A program made the position numbers and the translations under genes. Below, piece after piece: positions 23,650 through 33,367 of a stretch of DNA of 64,000 nt. Each line of letters begins with the position of its first letter. Position 1 is the stretch's first letter. The notes beneath the pieces were generated by a model. It worked only from the letters and a program-made list of their open reading frames with translations. It was not told the DNA's origin and made no database searches. Source of the stretch: Sphingobacteriales bacterium 44-15 (lineage in GTDB: Bacteria; Bacteroidota; Bacteroidia; Chitinophagales; Chitinophagaceae). The stretch is from NCBI GenBank assembly GCA_001899685.1, contig MKWG01000007.1, positions 62,001 to 126,000 on the forward strand. Reading direction: 5' to 3'.

Positions 23650-25971
23650 TTATGCCAGACGGGTAAACCCATGTTGAAAGGCTTTACTATTATCCGTTTC
23701 TATTATACCCGATTCAATAGACCTTTCTATCAACTGCAACGTCTGTTCGAAGGCTTCTGCAAAGCGATGCAAATGCTGCTCTTTATGCGCATGCATCAAA
23801 TAAAAAATTCCTGCTACAAGAAAACCCTCTTCCTGCATCCTGGTAATAAATAACTTCCTGGCGGCAGCGGCATGAGAGGATGTAAAAGTAAAAGTGGGCG
23901 ATGCCGGCATTCCACCTACAACAAGACCGCAGGAAACATATTTCATTGCAATCTCACGCAACAGCTCCTGCAACGCTACTCCTTTTGACCAAACGGCATT
24001 AAATACATTTTCGCTTTCCATCTTTTCTAATACAGCCAGTGCTGCAGCGGTGCCTATACCATCCGTCCAGTAACTGGACGAGATAAAACTTTCATCAGCA
24101 GCAGTCATCACATCATCATTTCCTATTACAGTTGCAAATGGTATTCCATTGCTCATAGCCTTGGCATATATTACAATATCAGGTACTACATTATAACGGG
24201 TAAGCGCTCCGGGGTAACCGTATCGTAATCCACTTGTTATTTCATCAACAACCATAACTATATTTTTGCCGGAGCAAAAACTTCTAATCTTTTGAAGAAA
24301 ATCATTTTCGGGGAACTGTGAGCGCATCGGCTCCATTACTACTACCCCACAATTATCGCCCAGTTTGTTTACTGCAGCTTCGAAAGATTGCCAGTCGTTA
24401 TACCTGAACGGAACAGCTGTTCCTGTTAATTCCCTGGGAACTCCCTTAGGCTGTAATCCGGGCAGCAAATGGCCATCCAGTGCATTGGTTTCACCAAGAT
24501 TAGCAGCGAGGTACCAATCGTGCCAGCCATGATAGCCACAAAAAGCAACCCCGCTTTTACCGGAAGCAGCCCTGGCTATACGAACAGCAACGGACATTGC
24601 TTCCCCTCCTGTTCTGGCATAGCGTACTTTACCTGCCCATGGATGTAACTGAAGTAACTTTTCAGCAAGTTCCAACTCCTGCGGATTTACCAGGGAGGAG
24701 TAAGTTCCGAGGGTAAGCCTTCGTGTAACCGCTTTCGATACATCTTCATCCCCGTACCCCAGTAATACGGCACCAATACCACCGGCGCAATCGATATATT
24801 TTCTTCCATTCAAATCCCATACTTCACAACCGCTGCTTTTTGAGAAAAAGGTTGGCCATTCTGCATTGAATTGTTCGGACCTTTTTGACAACAACCCGGT
24901 TCCGCCTGCAATAACCGACTTAGCCGACTGCCAAAGCTTTTTATTGTCAACAGCAAGTGTATTTGCATACGCAGGCAGATGGGGCTGCAACAGCCTTAAT
25001 GCGTTATTGAGAAAAATATCCTCAATATCAGAACGGTTAAGCCCGGCATCTTCGCAACTTTCCTGCAGGGTCAGTAAGGATTCTATTCCAATCAATGTAA
25101 AAGCGCTATCAGTTGGTGCCTGGTATTGTTTATCTATGATCTCGGGATGCAGCCAAAAGAAACGATCGCCGGTGGTAACGCAACGTCCGCGCATTTCTGT
25201 AACAGGGAAATCGCCGCCCCATAGTAATCTTTTTGGGCCAAATACCCTGAGGGCTGCTTTAAAAGCTTCCGTTTCACAAACAGCAGAAGTATCCAGGAAC
25301 ACATTCTCAATATCGGCAATACCGGGAAGCCCCTTTCGCGCATTCCGGTAGTTAAAACTACGTGCCACATGAGCCAGTATTAACTTTACCCGCGGGTATG
25401 CCTTGCAAAGCTCCCTGATCTGTTGTTGATTGCCTTTATCTTCTATTGCCCCATTTTTCACCATGTGCAACATCAGAACACCATCCATTTCATTTAATAA
25501 TTCCCACATCCACTCCGGCGCATATTCTGCTATTTCCGCATTCATAGTATCTTCCCTGTCTGCATAACAGTGATATACTTTTATACCACAGCAGGTATCC
25601 TGCTTCAATTGATCCGCAACCTTCACTACGTCGTCATGGGGAGAAACCACCATTAACGACCTGCTTAAATCTGTTCCATGATCCCTTACCTCATCCAGCG
25701 TAAACCTGTTCATCGCATCACGGTCACCGTGTTTCTCCGGCATACCAAAGTACAGTCCATGCAATTTCTTTACCGGCATATAACGCGATAAATAACTGCG
25801 GTGATCTTCACAACCCAGCTTATGTATTCCTTTTAAAAAGGATATTTCTTTCTGAAAGTGAGCGGAATGATAGGTATGCACGTGAATGTCAAAGACCTCA
25901 TCAGGAACAAAGTCGCGGAAGATCCTTGCAATAGCAGCATCAGACGCACTGAATTTTTGCTGAAAAATCAT
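23650..25971 (-). CDS. Amidohydrolase-class III aminotransferase fusion protein
   Basis: A single uninterrupted 773-residue frame holds two enzymes. Residues 1-about 330 form an amidohydrolase_2 TIM barrel with metal-site residues H30 and H32 (DIHVHTYHS), H169 (LMLHM), H201 (LILAHV) and D254 (LLWGGDFPV), ending in the usual LNNALRL helix. Residues about 345-773 form a PLP class III aminotransferase of the glutamate-1-semialdehyde aminomutase branch, with GYHGWHDW (479-486), E547, D576 (MVVDEITSG) and the Schiff-base lysine K604 (YAKAMSNG). No signal peptide. The two activities joined in one chain suggest sequential hydrolysis and transamination of the same metabolite. All key residues seem intact in both halves. 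I know of no standard name for this fusion. Confidence 0.92.
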   Translation of the reverse strand: MIFQQKFSASDAAIARIFRDFVPDEVFDIHVHTYHSAHFQKEISFLKGIHKLGCEDHRSYLSRYMPVKKLHGLYFGMPEKHGDRDAMNRFTLDEVRDHGTDLSRSLMVVSPHDDVVKVADQLKQDTCCGIKVYHCYADREDTMNAEIAEYAPEWMWELLNEMDGVLMLHMVKNGAIEDKGNQQQIRELCKAYPRVKLILAHVARSFNYRNARKGLPGIADIENVFLDTSAVCETEAFKAALRVFGPKRLLWGGDFPVTEMRGRCVTTGDRFFWLHPEIIDKQYQAPTDSAFTLIGIESLLTLQESCEDAGLNRSDIEDIFLNNALRLLQPHLPAYANTLAVDNKKLWQSAKSVIAGGTGLLSKRSEQFNAEWPTFFSKSSGCEVWDLNGRKYIDCAGGIGAVLLGYGDEDVSKAVTRRLTLGTYSSLVNPQELELAEKLLQLHPWAGKVRYARTGGEAMSVAVRIARAASGKSGVAFCGYHGWHDWYLAANLGETNALDGHLLPGLQPKGVPRELTGTAVPFRYNDWQSFEAAVNKLGDNCGVVVMEPMRSQFPENDFLQKIRSFCSGKNIVMVVDEITSGLRYGYPGALTRYNVVPDIVIYAKAMSNGIPFATVIGNDDVMTAADESFISSSYWTDGIGTAAALAVLEKMESENVFNAVWSKGVALQELLREIAMKYVSCGLVVGGMPASPTFTFTSSHAAAARKLFITRMQEEGFLVAGIFYLMHAHKEQHLHRFAEAFEQTLQLIERSIESGIIETDNSKAFQHGFTRLA

Positions 25972-26010
25972 ACACTATAATAAATTAAATTATACGGGTT
26001 CGCTCCTGTC

Positions 26011-27474
26011 TTAGTTAAACTTCAAAGAATATAAATCAGCATCTTTCAAATAAATCTTCAGCTTTACAGGCTTTCCTTCAAGTGAAGAAACATCCTCCTT
26101 CCCATTCCATAATACTATACGTTTGATTTCATTGCCGATAATTTCCTGGGCATCATTAACTGTATATCCCGGCAGCGGTCGTCCTTTAGCATCAAGTATT
26201 TCAATTTTTACATATCCCGCCGCTGAAGTAGCGTAATTGATCTCAAGCTCTTTTCCTTTAAAAACAAAAGGTTTTGTAATCACTTCCCCGCCTTTAAAAT
26301 CTCCCTTCAGGGAAGCGAACCCATCCAGGCGCAAAGAATATCTTTTAATATGCGCAGTAGGCTGGGCATAGCTTTCATTTACATACACCGATAATTCCGT
26401 AGGGCTGGTCTGCACCACATTCAACACAGGATAATTAGACCGGGACACCCAATTTTCCAGCCCGATCTCAGGACGGATAAAAGATTGCATAAAAGTCCTG
26501 TCATATACTGATCCGCCACGCGTACTCATAAAAACAGCATCCGAACAGTCTTTAAAATAACCAGGGTTCACATTTAATGCTTTTGCCTGCTCATCCGTTA
26601 AAACCTGCCTCTTAGGCATAAACCTGGCACAAATAGATAAGTATATATGGGGCGCCCTGAAATAAGGGCTGGTTTGGTTGGTATATAAATGGTCTAACGG
26701 AGTATCTCCAAAAGTCATTTTTACAGGAGCTGTCCAGTTGATAAAATCTTTGGATGTTGTTCTGCTCACCGATCTGAAACCTTTATACTGTGTGAATCCC
26801 CCGTCGCTCCATGTACGAAAATAACAAACATATTGCTGCTCGCTTTCAGACCAGAAAGATACATTTTGAGAATCAAAAACTCCTGTTTTATATACAGCGG
26901 AATCCTGTATCTTTTTCCAGTGAATACCATCTGCAGATACAAAAGCAAATAAGCCTGTTCTATCTGTTCCGCCTAACGCCTTGAATCTTTCTGTAGCTTT
27001 TGCATTGGGATTCCTGTCGAGAAAAGGACTGAAATTATGCGTAGCCGGAGCCGCGTGTGCCAAAACAACATTATTATCTGTTGTACCATTTATGGTATAA
27101 ATACCAAGATTAGGTTTCTTCCAGTTAATGCCATCAGACGATTCTGCATAGCAGGTTACTTCAGTTTCATTACCATCTCCTTTGGCCTCTCTTACTCCCC
27201 GGTAGTATAATCTAAATTGCGTACCATCTTTAATAATAGTGCTGTAGCCGCTAAAATTTCCTTCCCAGGGATTATCAAACTTTAAAACCGTCCCTTCACT
27301 TCTCGGAGTATAAAGATGCTGAGTAACATTGTTTAATTTTTCTATCAAATACTGATCAACAAAAAGTTCCCTGTTACTTCCAAGTTGCAGTGGCTTACCG
27401 GTCTGGGCAGACAGGTTAGTCTGTTGAAGACAAATACATACCAGATATAGTAATAGGCTCTTTCGAATATACAT
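26011..27474 (-). CDS. Secreted beta-propeller protein, GH32/43-like (paralogue 3)
   Basis: This 487-residue protein has a signal peptide (about 1-24, QQTNLSAQ). It follows the common plan: NRELFVDQYLIEKL, NPWEGNFSGYSTIIKDG, FRLYYRG, CYAESSDGINWKKPNLGIY, AHAAPATHNFSPFLDRNP, FDSQNVSFW, SKDFINWTAP, LYTNQTSPYFRAPHIY and WVSRSNYPVLNVVQT, ending DADLYSLKFN. It is strongly similar to paralogue 4 (28735-30213) along its whole length, and the BNR gene lies between them, which points to a local duplication. It is 40 bp upstream of the fusion gene end and 28 bp from the BNR gene. Putative glycoside hydrolase; the exact activity is not inferable. Confidence 0.82.
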   Translation of the reverse strand: MYIRKSLLLYLVCICLQQTNLSAQTGKPLQLGSNRELFVDQYLIEKLNNVTQHLYTPRSEGTVLKFDNPWEGNFSGYSTIIKDGTQFRLYYRGVREAKGDGNETEVTCYAESSDGINWKKPNLGIYTINGTTDNNVVLAHAAPATHNFSPFLDRNPNAKATERFKALGGTDRTGLFAFVSADGIHWKKIQDSAVYKTGVFDSQNVSFWSESEQQYVCYFRTWSDGGFTQYKGFRSVSRTTSKDFINWTAPVKMTFGDTPLDHLYTNQTSPYFRAPHIYLSICARFMPKRQVLTDEQAKALNVNPGYFKDCSDAVFMSTRGGSVYDRTFMQSFIRPEIGLENWVSRSNYPVLNVVQTSPTELSVYVNESYAQPTAHIKRYSLRLDGFASLKGDFKGGEVITKPFVFKGKELEINYATSAAGYVKIEILDAKGRPLPGYTVNDAQEIIGNEIKRIVLWNGKEDVSSLEGKPVKLKIYLKDADLYSLKFN

Positions 27475-27501
27475 GATATTTATATTTAAATGAATTAAAA
27501 A

Positions 27502-28671
27502 CTATGGCTTAATTTCAATAATAGTTCCGGCAATATAACGGTTACCATTGTCCTTATTAAAGTAATAAACCACCAACACCCGATTCCCGGACAATACTAC
27601 CGACCATGGATAACCGATATCCGTATTACCTCCGTCATCTCTCAGGACAAATTCTTTGGATGTTTTCCAATCAGTACATTCCGCATTTAAAATGCGTGCT
27701 CTTATGCCATAAGGCTTGTGCCGATAGCCATATACCAGCAAAACCCGGTTATCCGGCAACTTTGTTGCCATTAGCGGGTGTCCCTGAAAACCCATTGGCT
27801 CCCAGGAAAAAGTTTTTCCTCCATCTTTAGAGCGGGCTATTACCGCCTGATCATCCATATTGGCAGTACGTAAAAAACCAATAATGTCTCCTCCGGGGGT
27901 TTCATATACTGATGCTTCATTGAAAGAAGCATTGGCATCTCTTGCCACTTCACTTACATATTCCCAGGTTAATCCCTTATCCTTTGAAGTAAGCAAATAG
28001 TTAGATGTTTTCTTTACACTATCGTTTGCTGCAACAATCCATAACACCCTGCCGTCTTTAGCTTCATACAATGCCCCCCGGTTGTAAGCAGGCAATGCCT
28101 GCCCGTATGCATTAAAATACCGCTCGGGTTTTATATGCGGTGGATAATAAGGTCCCTGCCATGTTTTTCCATCATCAACGGATCGTACTACGTAGCCTCC
28201 CAGGAATATATATCCTCCGGCTTCAAAATACGGCTGTTTTAAATTAGGTATTCCTTCAGGACGTACTGTCGTCCAGCCATAACTCGTACATAGTAAAGTA
28301 CCGTCCTTCAACCGAAGAAGGCAGGGATCCTGAGAGCCGCCAAATGCATGAGCATAGAGCAATTGAGGAGTTTTCGCCCAGCTTTCCCCATCTTTCGACT
28401 TTACAGATACCAGATAACTGTTATGATCCACATGATTATTGCCCTTTTCTCCAAAAATGATGCGGTTGGGAGCTCTTCTGAAGACCACCATTAATTCACC
28501 ATTTTTAAGTTTAGCTACGGAAGGAAAAGTTGCATAGAAAGTAGTGTCGCTATATACAACAACGTCTTTTATCTTTTTAATCTGCGAAAGGCATGGAGTA
28601 CCCGGATGTGCAATACATACAATCAGCAAAAAAAACCGCACGTAATATTGATTGAGAGGGAACATATTCAT
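27502..28671 (-). CDS. Secreted BNR/sialidase-like protein
   Basis: This 389-residue protein has a signal peptide (about 1-30, with FFLLIVCIAHPGTPCLSQ). It contains Asp boxes SKDGESW, SVDDGKTW, SKDKGLTW and SKDGGKTF, and an N-terminal strand FPSVAKLKNGELMVVFRRAPN resembling sialidases. The second half has GHPLMATKLPDNRVLLVYGYRHKPYGIRARI, a typical later blade. It probably acts in the periplasm on a terminal sugar. It sits between the two most similar propeller paralogues of operon B. Sialidase activity is uncertain; many BNR proteins in such loci have other specificities. Confidence 0.86.
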   Translation of the reverse strand: MNMFPLNQYYVRFFLLIVCIAHPGTPCLSQIKKIKDVVVYSDTTFYATFPSVAKLKNGELMVVFRRAPNRIIFGEKGNNHVDHNSYLVSVKSKDGESWAKTPQLLYAHAFGGSQDPCLLRLKDGTLLCTSYGWTTVRPEGIPNLKQPYFEAGGYIFLGGYVVRSVDDGKTWQGPYYPPHIKPERYFNAYGQALPAYNRGALYEAKDGRVLWIVAANDSVKKTSNYLLTSKDKGLTWEYVSEVARDANASFNEASVYETPGGDIIGFLRTANMDDQAVIARSKDGGKTFSWEPMGFQGHPLMATKLPDNRVLLVYGYRHKPYGIRARILNAECTDWKTSKEFVLRDDGGNTDIGYPWSVVLSGNRVLVVYYFNKDNGNRYIAGTIIEIKP

Positions 28672-28734
28672 CGATGAATTGTACTTAATGACTTAATAAA
28701 ATGAAAGGTCAAAACTGTTCTTTCTGTACCGCAA

Positions 28735-30213
28735 TCAGTTAAACTTAAAAGAAAAGAGGTCTGCATCTTTTAAATAAAACTTTAACCTAACCGGTTGACC
28801 GGATACAGCACTCAAAGACGGGTTGTTCTTCCAGGATACTATCCTTTTAATTTCATTCCCGATTATTTCACCTGCATCTTCTTTTGAAAATCCCGGAATG
28901 GGTTTACCGTCTGCATCAAGCAGCTCTACTCTCACTGATCCTGCAGCAGAGGTTGAATAATTAATTTCCAGTTCTTTTCCTTCAAACTTAATAAGTTTAG
29001 TCGTAATACTCCCCTCTTTTATTCCGGCATGTACAGACACAAATCCATCAATTCGCATTGAGTACCTTTTCAAATGTGCCCCCTCCTGCGCATAACTTTC
29101 ATTAACATATACCGACATTTCCTGTTGCCCGGTCTCTACAACATTCAATGCAGGATAATTTGAACGGGAAACCCAGTTTTCCAGCCCGATTCCGGGTCTT
29201 ATAAAAGATTCCAGAAAGGTTCTGTCGTAAAGATTATCGCCTCTTGTTGTCATAAAGATCGCGTCGGAGCAATCTTTATAATAGTCGGGGTTTACATGCA
29301 AAAGAGCTGCCTGCTCATCCGAAACCACCTGCCGGCCGGGCATGAACCGTGCTCCTATCGCAACGTATATTTGAGGAGCCCGGTAATATGGACTGGTCTG
29401 CTGTGTATACAGATGATCATAGGGAACATTCCCAAACTTCATGGGTTCGGGTTTGGTCCAGTTTATGAAATCTGTTGATGTGGTCCTGCTTACAGACCGG
29501 TAAGATTTATTTCCTTCTTTGGCACTCGTTCTTATATAACTGATATATTTATGCTCCGATTCAGACCAGAAAGCAACATTCTGCGAATCAAAAGCGCCTC
29601 CGGTTATAATACTCTTGTCCTGCAACAGATCCCAGTGTATGCCATCAGCAGAGACATATGCCTTCAGTCCTCCGGGAGCTGTACCTCCAATTGCTTTAAA
29701 TCTTTGAGAAGCTATAGCATCCGGGTTCTTATCAAGAAAAGGACAAAAATTATGAGTAACGGGAGCCGCATGGGCCAGCACTACATTGTTATTTTTAGTC
29801 CCGGCAATGGTATAGATCCCCAAATCAGGCTTTGTCCAGTTAATCCCGTCACGGGATTCAGCATAACATGTCATTTCAGCATCGCCTCCATCTTTTCCGG
29901 CATCTCTTCTTCCCCTGTAATATAGCCTGTATAAATCTCCATCCTTAATCACCGTAACATAGGCGCTGAAGTTGCCTTCCCATGGCTTATCAAAATACAA
30001 CACGGCTCCTTCATTCCTTGGCTGATGCAGCTTTTGTTGTACACCGGTGAGATTTTCTATCAGATATTGATCCACGAAAAGCTCCCTGTTATTTCCTACC
30101 TGTAAAGCCTTATCTTTTTGAGCAAACGACTCCATTTGAATAACAGAACAAATGACAGCTAACCCAAAAAATAAATTCTTTTTTCTACGATTTACAGCCT
30201 GAATAATATACAT
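28735..30213 (-). CDS. Secreted beta-propeller protein, GH32/43-like (paralogue 4)
   Basis: This 492-residue protein has a signal peptide after a basic start (about 1-32, NRRKKNLFFGLAVICSV to SFAQ). Shared blocks are NRELFVDQYLIENL, KPWEGNFSAYVTVIKDGD, YRLYYRG, CYAESRDGINWTKPDLGIY, AHAAPVTHNFCPFLDKNP, FDSQNVAFW, STDFINWTKP, YYRAPQIYVAIGARFMPGRQV and WVSRSNYPALNVVET, ending DADLFSFKFN. It is nearly collinear with paralogue 3 and is the best evidence of recent tandem duplication in the operon. It is 18 bp downstream of paralogue 5. Function as a glycosidase is inferred from fold resemblance and location. Confidence 0.82.
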   Translation of the reverse strand: MYIIQAVNRRKKNLFFGLAVICSVIQMESFAQKDKALQVGNNRELFVDQYLIENLTGVQQKLHQPRNEGAVLYFDKPWEGNFSAYVTVIKDGDLYRLYYRGRRDAGKDGGDAEMTCYAESRDGINWTKPDLGIYTIAGTKNNNVVLAHAAPVTHNFCPFLDKNPDAIASQRFKAIGGTAPGGLKAYVSADGIHWDLLQDKSIITGGAFDSQNVAFWSESEHKYISYIRTSAKEGNKSYRSVSRTTSTDFINWTKPEPMKFGNVPYDHLYTQQTSPYYRAPQIYVAIGARFMPGRQVVSDEQAALLHVNPDYYKDCSDAIFMTTRGDNLYDRTFLESFIRPGIGLENWVSRSNYPALNVVETGQQEMSVYVNESYAQEGAHLKRYSMRIDGFVSVHAGIKEGSITTKLIKFEGKELEINYSTSAAGSVRVELLDADGKPIPGFSKEDAGEIIGNEIKRIVSWKNNPSLSAVSGQPVRLKFYLKDADLFSFKFN

Positions 30214-30231
30214 ACACTTAATCTTTAATTC

Positions 30232-31863
30232 CTAATTGAATACGAAGGAGTAAACGTCGCCATCCTTTACAGCTATCCGCAATCTGACAGGAACGCCCTG
30301 TAATGTAGCAAGATCGGCACCTGACTTCCATATGACCTGCCGGTCCAGATCATCGCCATATATCTCCTCACAATCATCCAGAGAAAATCCCGGGATGACC
30401 TTACCATCCGGCTGCCGGATCTCTACTTTCACCGATCCTGCGGCAGAGGTTGAAACATTTAAATGGACCTTACTTCCGTTAAAAGTAAATGGTTTAGTAA
30501 TGAGCTCACCTCCCGCAAGCGGTGCATGAAGCGAAACAAAGCCATCTATCCTGATAGTATATCGCCTTATGCTTACTCCTGTTTCCTGCAGCGTCTTTTC
30601 TGTTGCATATATTGATATTTCCGCCGGAGCGTCTTCAATATCGGATGGAGTCTCTACCAGCCCCCAATTCTGGTACATATCTCCATAAAACCATGTATCG
30701 TATTTTCTGAGCCCCGGGCGCAGAAAGGCTTCCGGCCAGATAGTAAAATGATCCCCATCCCTGCTGCTCATAATCATACCTTCTGTTATAGCTGTTCCTT
30801 CTCTGCGTGAACCAACCGCCCTTATCTGCCGGTAATCAAACCGGGGCAGAAACTTTGCTGATGTGGTCCAGCCCTTATCTACATACCTTGTAGGAAAACC
30901 TATGAATAATCCGGGTGAACGATAATATGGCAACACCTGATTAGTATATAATTCGCTTACCCTTCCCGTTGGATAGTCTTTGGAACGCGTTTTTTTGTCG
31001 GGCACACTTCCTCCCGGATCTGTATTTGCTTCATAGCTGACAAACTCCGGTTCTGTCCAATGAATAAAATCTTTAGATACAGCAGTACGAATATCCCGCC
31101 CGGCATCTATCCCTGCATTGATGAGGCTTACTGAGCCTTCTGTTTTATTACGAAAATCGCGAACATAGCACCTGTATTCCTTCTTCTCAGCATCCCAAAA
31201 TGCCAGGTTTTGTGAATCAAAAGCTCCTTTGGTAACAACGGGATCTGCGTTCATCAGGGCCCAATGTATTCCATCTGCAGATTTGAAAGCATACAGCCCA
31301 TGTTTGCCTCCACCCCATCCAAGTGCTTTGTATTTCGCATCAGGCGCACAATCCGGGTTCCTGTCTAAAAACGGGGAGAAAGCATGACTTCCTATTGAAT
31401 CAAGAATAATATTGTTCTTAAACGACCCTGCCCAGTTAATGATTCCAAGAACAGGCTTTTTCCAATGAATGCCATCCGTGCTTTCCGCATAACAGTAAAT
31501 ATCTTTACGGTTTGGTCTGTCCTTACCTCCAATATAAGAATAGTGCCCGGCACGATAATACATCCGGTATCTATCCCCATCCCGGAAAACCGTTATATAG
31601 TTTGTTCCATTTCCCTCCCAACCTTCGTTGGTTTCCAAAACAACATTACGTGGTACAGGATGATGAAGCAAAAGATCAGCCTTTCCTGTAACCTTTTCTA
31701 TCAATATATTATCTATAAACAGTTGCCGGGAAGATCCTATCGGGTAAATTTCTTCATTAACCTTTTTTTGAGCACAAATATTTGTTGCATATATCAATGC
31801 ACATATCATCAGGAAATGCCGCAGCATTGAGCGAAATAAGAGGCCTGCTCTAAAAATTTTCAT
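30232..31863 (-). CDS. Secreted beta-propeller protein, GH32/43-like (paralogue 5)
   Basis: This 543-residue protein begins with a signal peptide; Met1 or Met13 (MLRHFLMICALIYATNICAQ) may start it. Blocks: SRQLFIDNILIEKV, EGWEGNGTNYITVFRDGD, YRMYYRAGHYS, CYAESTDGIHWKKPVLGII, AFDSQNLAFWD, SKDFIHWTEP, LYTNQVLPYYRSPGLFIGFPTRYV, and a C-terminal domain ending DGDVYSFVFN. A 20-residue insertion near 265-290 (DPGGSVPDKKTRSKDYPTG) sets it apart. It groups with paralogue 1. It is the first enzyme gene after susD, only 9 bp away, so it is expected to be the most strongly co-expressed with the outer-membrane import complex. Confidence 0.82.
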   Translation of the reverse strand: MKIFRAGLLFRSMLRHFLMICALIYATNICAQKKVNEEIYPIGSSRQLFIDNILIEKVTGKADLLLHHPVPRNVVLETNEGWEGNGTNYITVFRDGDRYRMYYRAGHYSYIGGKDRPNRKDIYCYAESTDGIHWKKPVLGIINWAGSFKNNIILDSIGSHAFSPFLDRNPDCAPDAKYKALGWGGGKHGLYAFKSADGIHWALMNADPVVTKGAFDSQNLAFWDAEKKEYRCYVRDFRNKTEGSVSLINAGIDAGRDIRTAVSKDFIHWTEPEFVSYEANTDPGGSVPDKKTRSKDYPTGRVSELYTNQVLPYYRSPGLFIGFPTRYVDKGWTTSAKFLPRFDYRQIRAVGSRREGTAITEGMIMSSRDGDHFTIWPEAFLRPGLRKYDTWFYGDMYQNWGLVETPSDIEDAPAEISIYATEKTLQETGVSIRRYTIRIDGFVSLHAPLAGGELITKPFTFNGSKVHLNVSTSAAGSVKVEIRQPDGKVIPGFSLDDCEEIYGDDLDRQVIWKSGADLATLQGVPVRLRIAVKDGDVYSFVFN

Positions 31864-31872
31864 TGTTTATTG

Positions 31873-33351
31873 CTATTGATAGCCCGGGTTTTGCTTAACC
31901 TTAGGTTCTTTGCTTAAAATATCCAACGAAAGCGGCCATAGATATTTATAAGTATCCCCGGGGTTATTCTGAAAATAGGGTATCAATTCAGAAGCTTTAT
32001 TAAACCTCAAAATATCCCACCAATATTTCCCTTCGTATAAAAATTCCAGCAAACGCTCCTCCAAAATAGCTTTATCATTATCCTCTTTCGACCCGGACAC
32101 AAATTCATTGCCACTGAAATTACTGCCAAATGCCCTCTTCCTTACTTTATTCATTGCATCAGAAGGATCCTGGGATAACGCATTTTGCGCCTCAGCCTTC
32201 ATCAGCAATACATCAGCATATCTATACAATACCACATCATCAATAAAAGTCCTGGCACCCGCATTTATCATTCCGTCAAATTTCCTCTGGATACAACCAT
32301 AAAATTTGGTATATCCGCTGGTCGCTTCATCATAACTGTATAATTCAGTATAAGTCGCTGTTCGGCGTAAATCTTCCGGTTTAAACTTCTGTCTCGTATC
32401 ATCAGTCAGTGTCCAGTAATTTGCCCCTCCAACAGCACCAATAATTGCGACTGCAGCAGGATCACTGTTAGGCGGATATCCATCTATGTACATATTCTGC
32501 ATAAAAGTGCTTCCCGTTTCATTGAGAAGGAAATTATTCGCCATTAAAATTTCCTTATTCCCTTTATTGTCATAATCAAAGATTCTCCCAAAATCCCCTA
32601 ATAGCTGTACATCGGCCGCTTCTACATCATTCAAAGCAGAAAGTGCTGTGGTCAGATCTTCATTACCGCCATTTAATTTTTTTGCGGTCCATAAAAACAC
32701 ATCGCCTTTAAGCGCATTTAACGCCGGCTTTGACCACCTGTTCCTGCCAGTAGCAAAGCTATTATCAGAAAAAAGAGATAATCCCTGGGCTATATCATTT
32801 TTAATTTGGGTAAATATATCTGCTACCGGGGTTCTTTCCTTATAAATAACTGATGGATCATATCCCTCTGTGGGGTCAGTTACAAGCGGAAGATCTCCCC
32901 ATGTTTTCGCCATTATAAAATAGCAGTATGCACGCATGGTGTATGCTTCTGCCAGATATTTATTCTTTGTGGCATCTGATTTAAAGGAAATAGTCGGCAG
33001 ATACTTTAAGATCAGGTTTACATCATTTATTACCTGGTAAACGCTGCTCCAATCGGGGCCTGCGACAGTAGGGTCAAGAGTATTATTAAAATTCCGGATA
33101 TTGGTGAAGTCGTTCCCAATGGACTGTTTCATATCCTGGCTTCGTGATTCTCCCCAAATAAAAAGATTGGTAGATGTTACGCTCCTAAGCCTGATATACA
33201 TTCCTGTCACAGCGCCATTCGCATCATCTTCCGTTTTCCAGAAAGAAGAAGTAGAAATAGAACTCACAGGCTCAAGCTCCAACTGCTTTGTGCAGCTTGC
33301 AGATAAAGCAATTACGATAGTTATGTATATAAATGATTTAATAGTTTTCAT
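31873..33351 (-). CDS. SusD/RagB-family nutrient-binding lipoprotein
   Basis: A 492-residue protein starting MKTIKSFIYITIVIALSASC, a lipoprotein signal with the cysteine at 20. It then shows the SusD pattern: LELEPVSSISTSSFWKTEDDANGAVTGMY near the N-terminus, helical TPR-like segments (YLAEAYTMRAYCYFIMAKTWGDLPLV, the usual SusD hallmark) and the C-terminal ERLLEFLYEGKYWWDILRF. It forms the lid of the SusC transporter on the cell surface and binds the glycan. The start is set at the ATG at 33351 because the 13 codons upstream (to 33390) do not resemble a signal and overlap the susC end. It is 16 bp downstream of susC. Confidence 0.96.
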   Translation of the reverse strand: MKTIKSFIYITIVIALSASCTKQLELEPVSSISTSSFWKTEDDANGAVTGMYIRLRSVTSTNLFIWGESRSQDMKQSIGNDFTNIRNFNNTLDPTVAGPDWSSVYQVINDVNLILKYLPTISFKSDATKNKYLAEAYTMRAYCYFIMAKTWGDLPLVTDPTEGYDPSVIYKERTPVADIFTQIKNDIAQGLSLFSDNSFATGRNRWSKPALNALKGDVFLWTAKKLNGGNEDLTTALSALNDVEAADVQLLGDFGRIFDYDNKGNKEILMANNFLLNETGSTFMQNMYIDGYPPNSDPAAVAIIGAVGGANYWTLTDDTRQKFKPEDLRRTATYTELYSYDEATSGYTKFYGCIQRKFDGMINAGARTFIDDVVLYRYADVLLMKAEAQNALSQDPSDAMNKVRKRAFGSNFSGNEFVSGSKEDNDKAILEERLLEFLYEGKYWWDILRFNKASELIPYFQNNPGDTYKYLWPLSLDILSKEPKVKQNPGYQ

Positions 33352-33367
33352 GCTCTGCAGTTTAAAA

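Noticed and set aside
17257-28671. Calling the two BNR proteins true sialidases and the locus a sialic-acid system
   Set aside because: Asp boxes are shared by many enzymes; the arginine triad was not identifiable and no sialic-acid lyase, epimerase or kinase genes are present.
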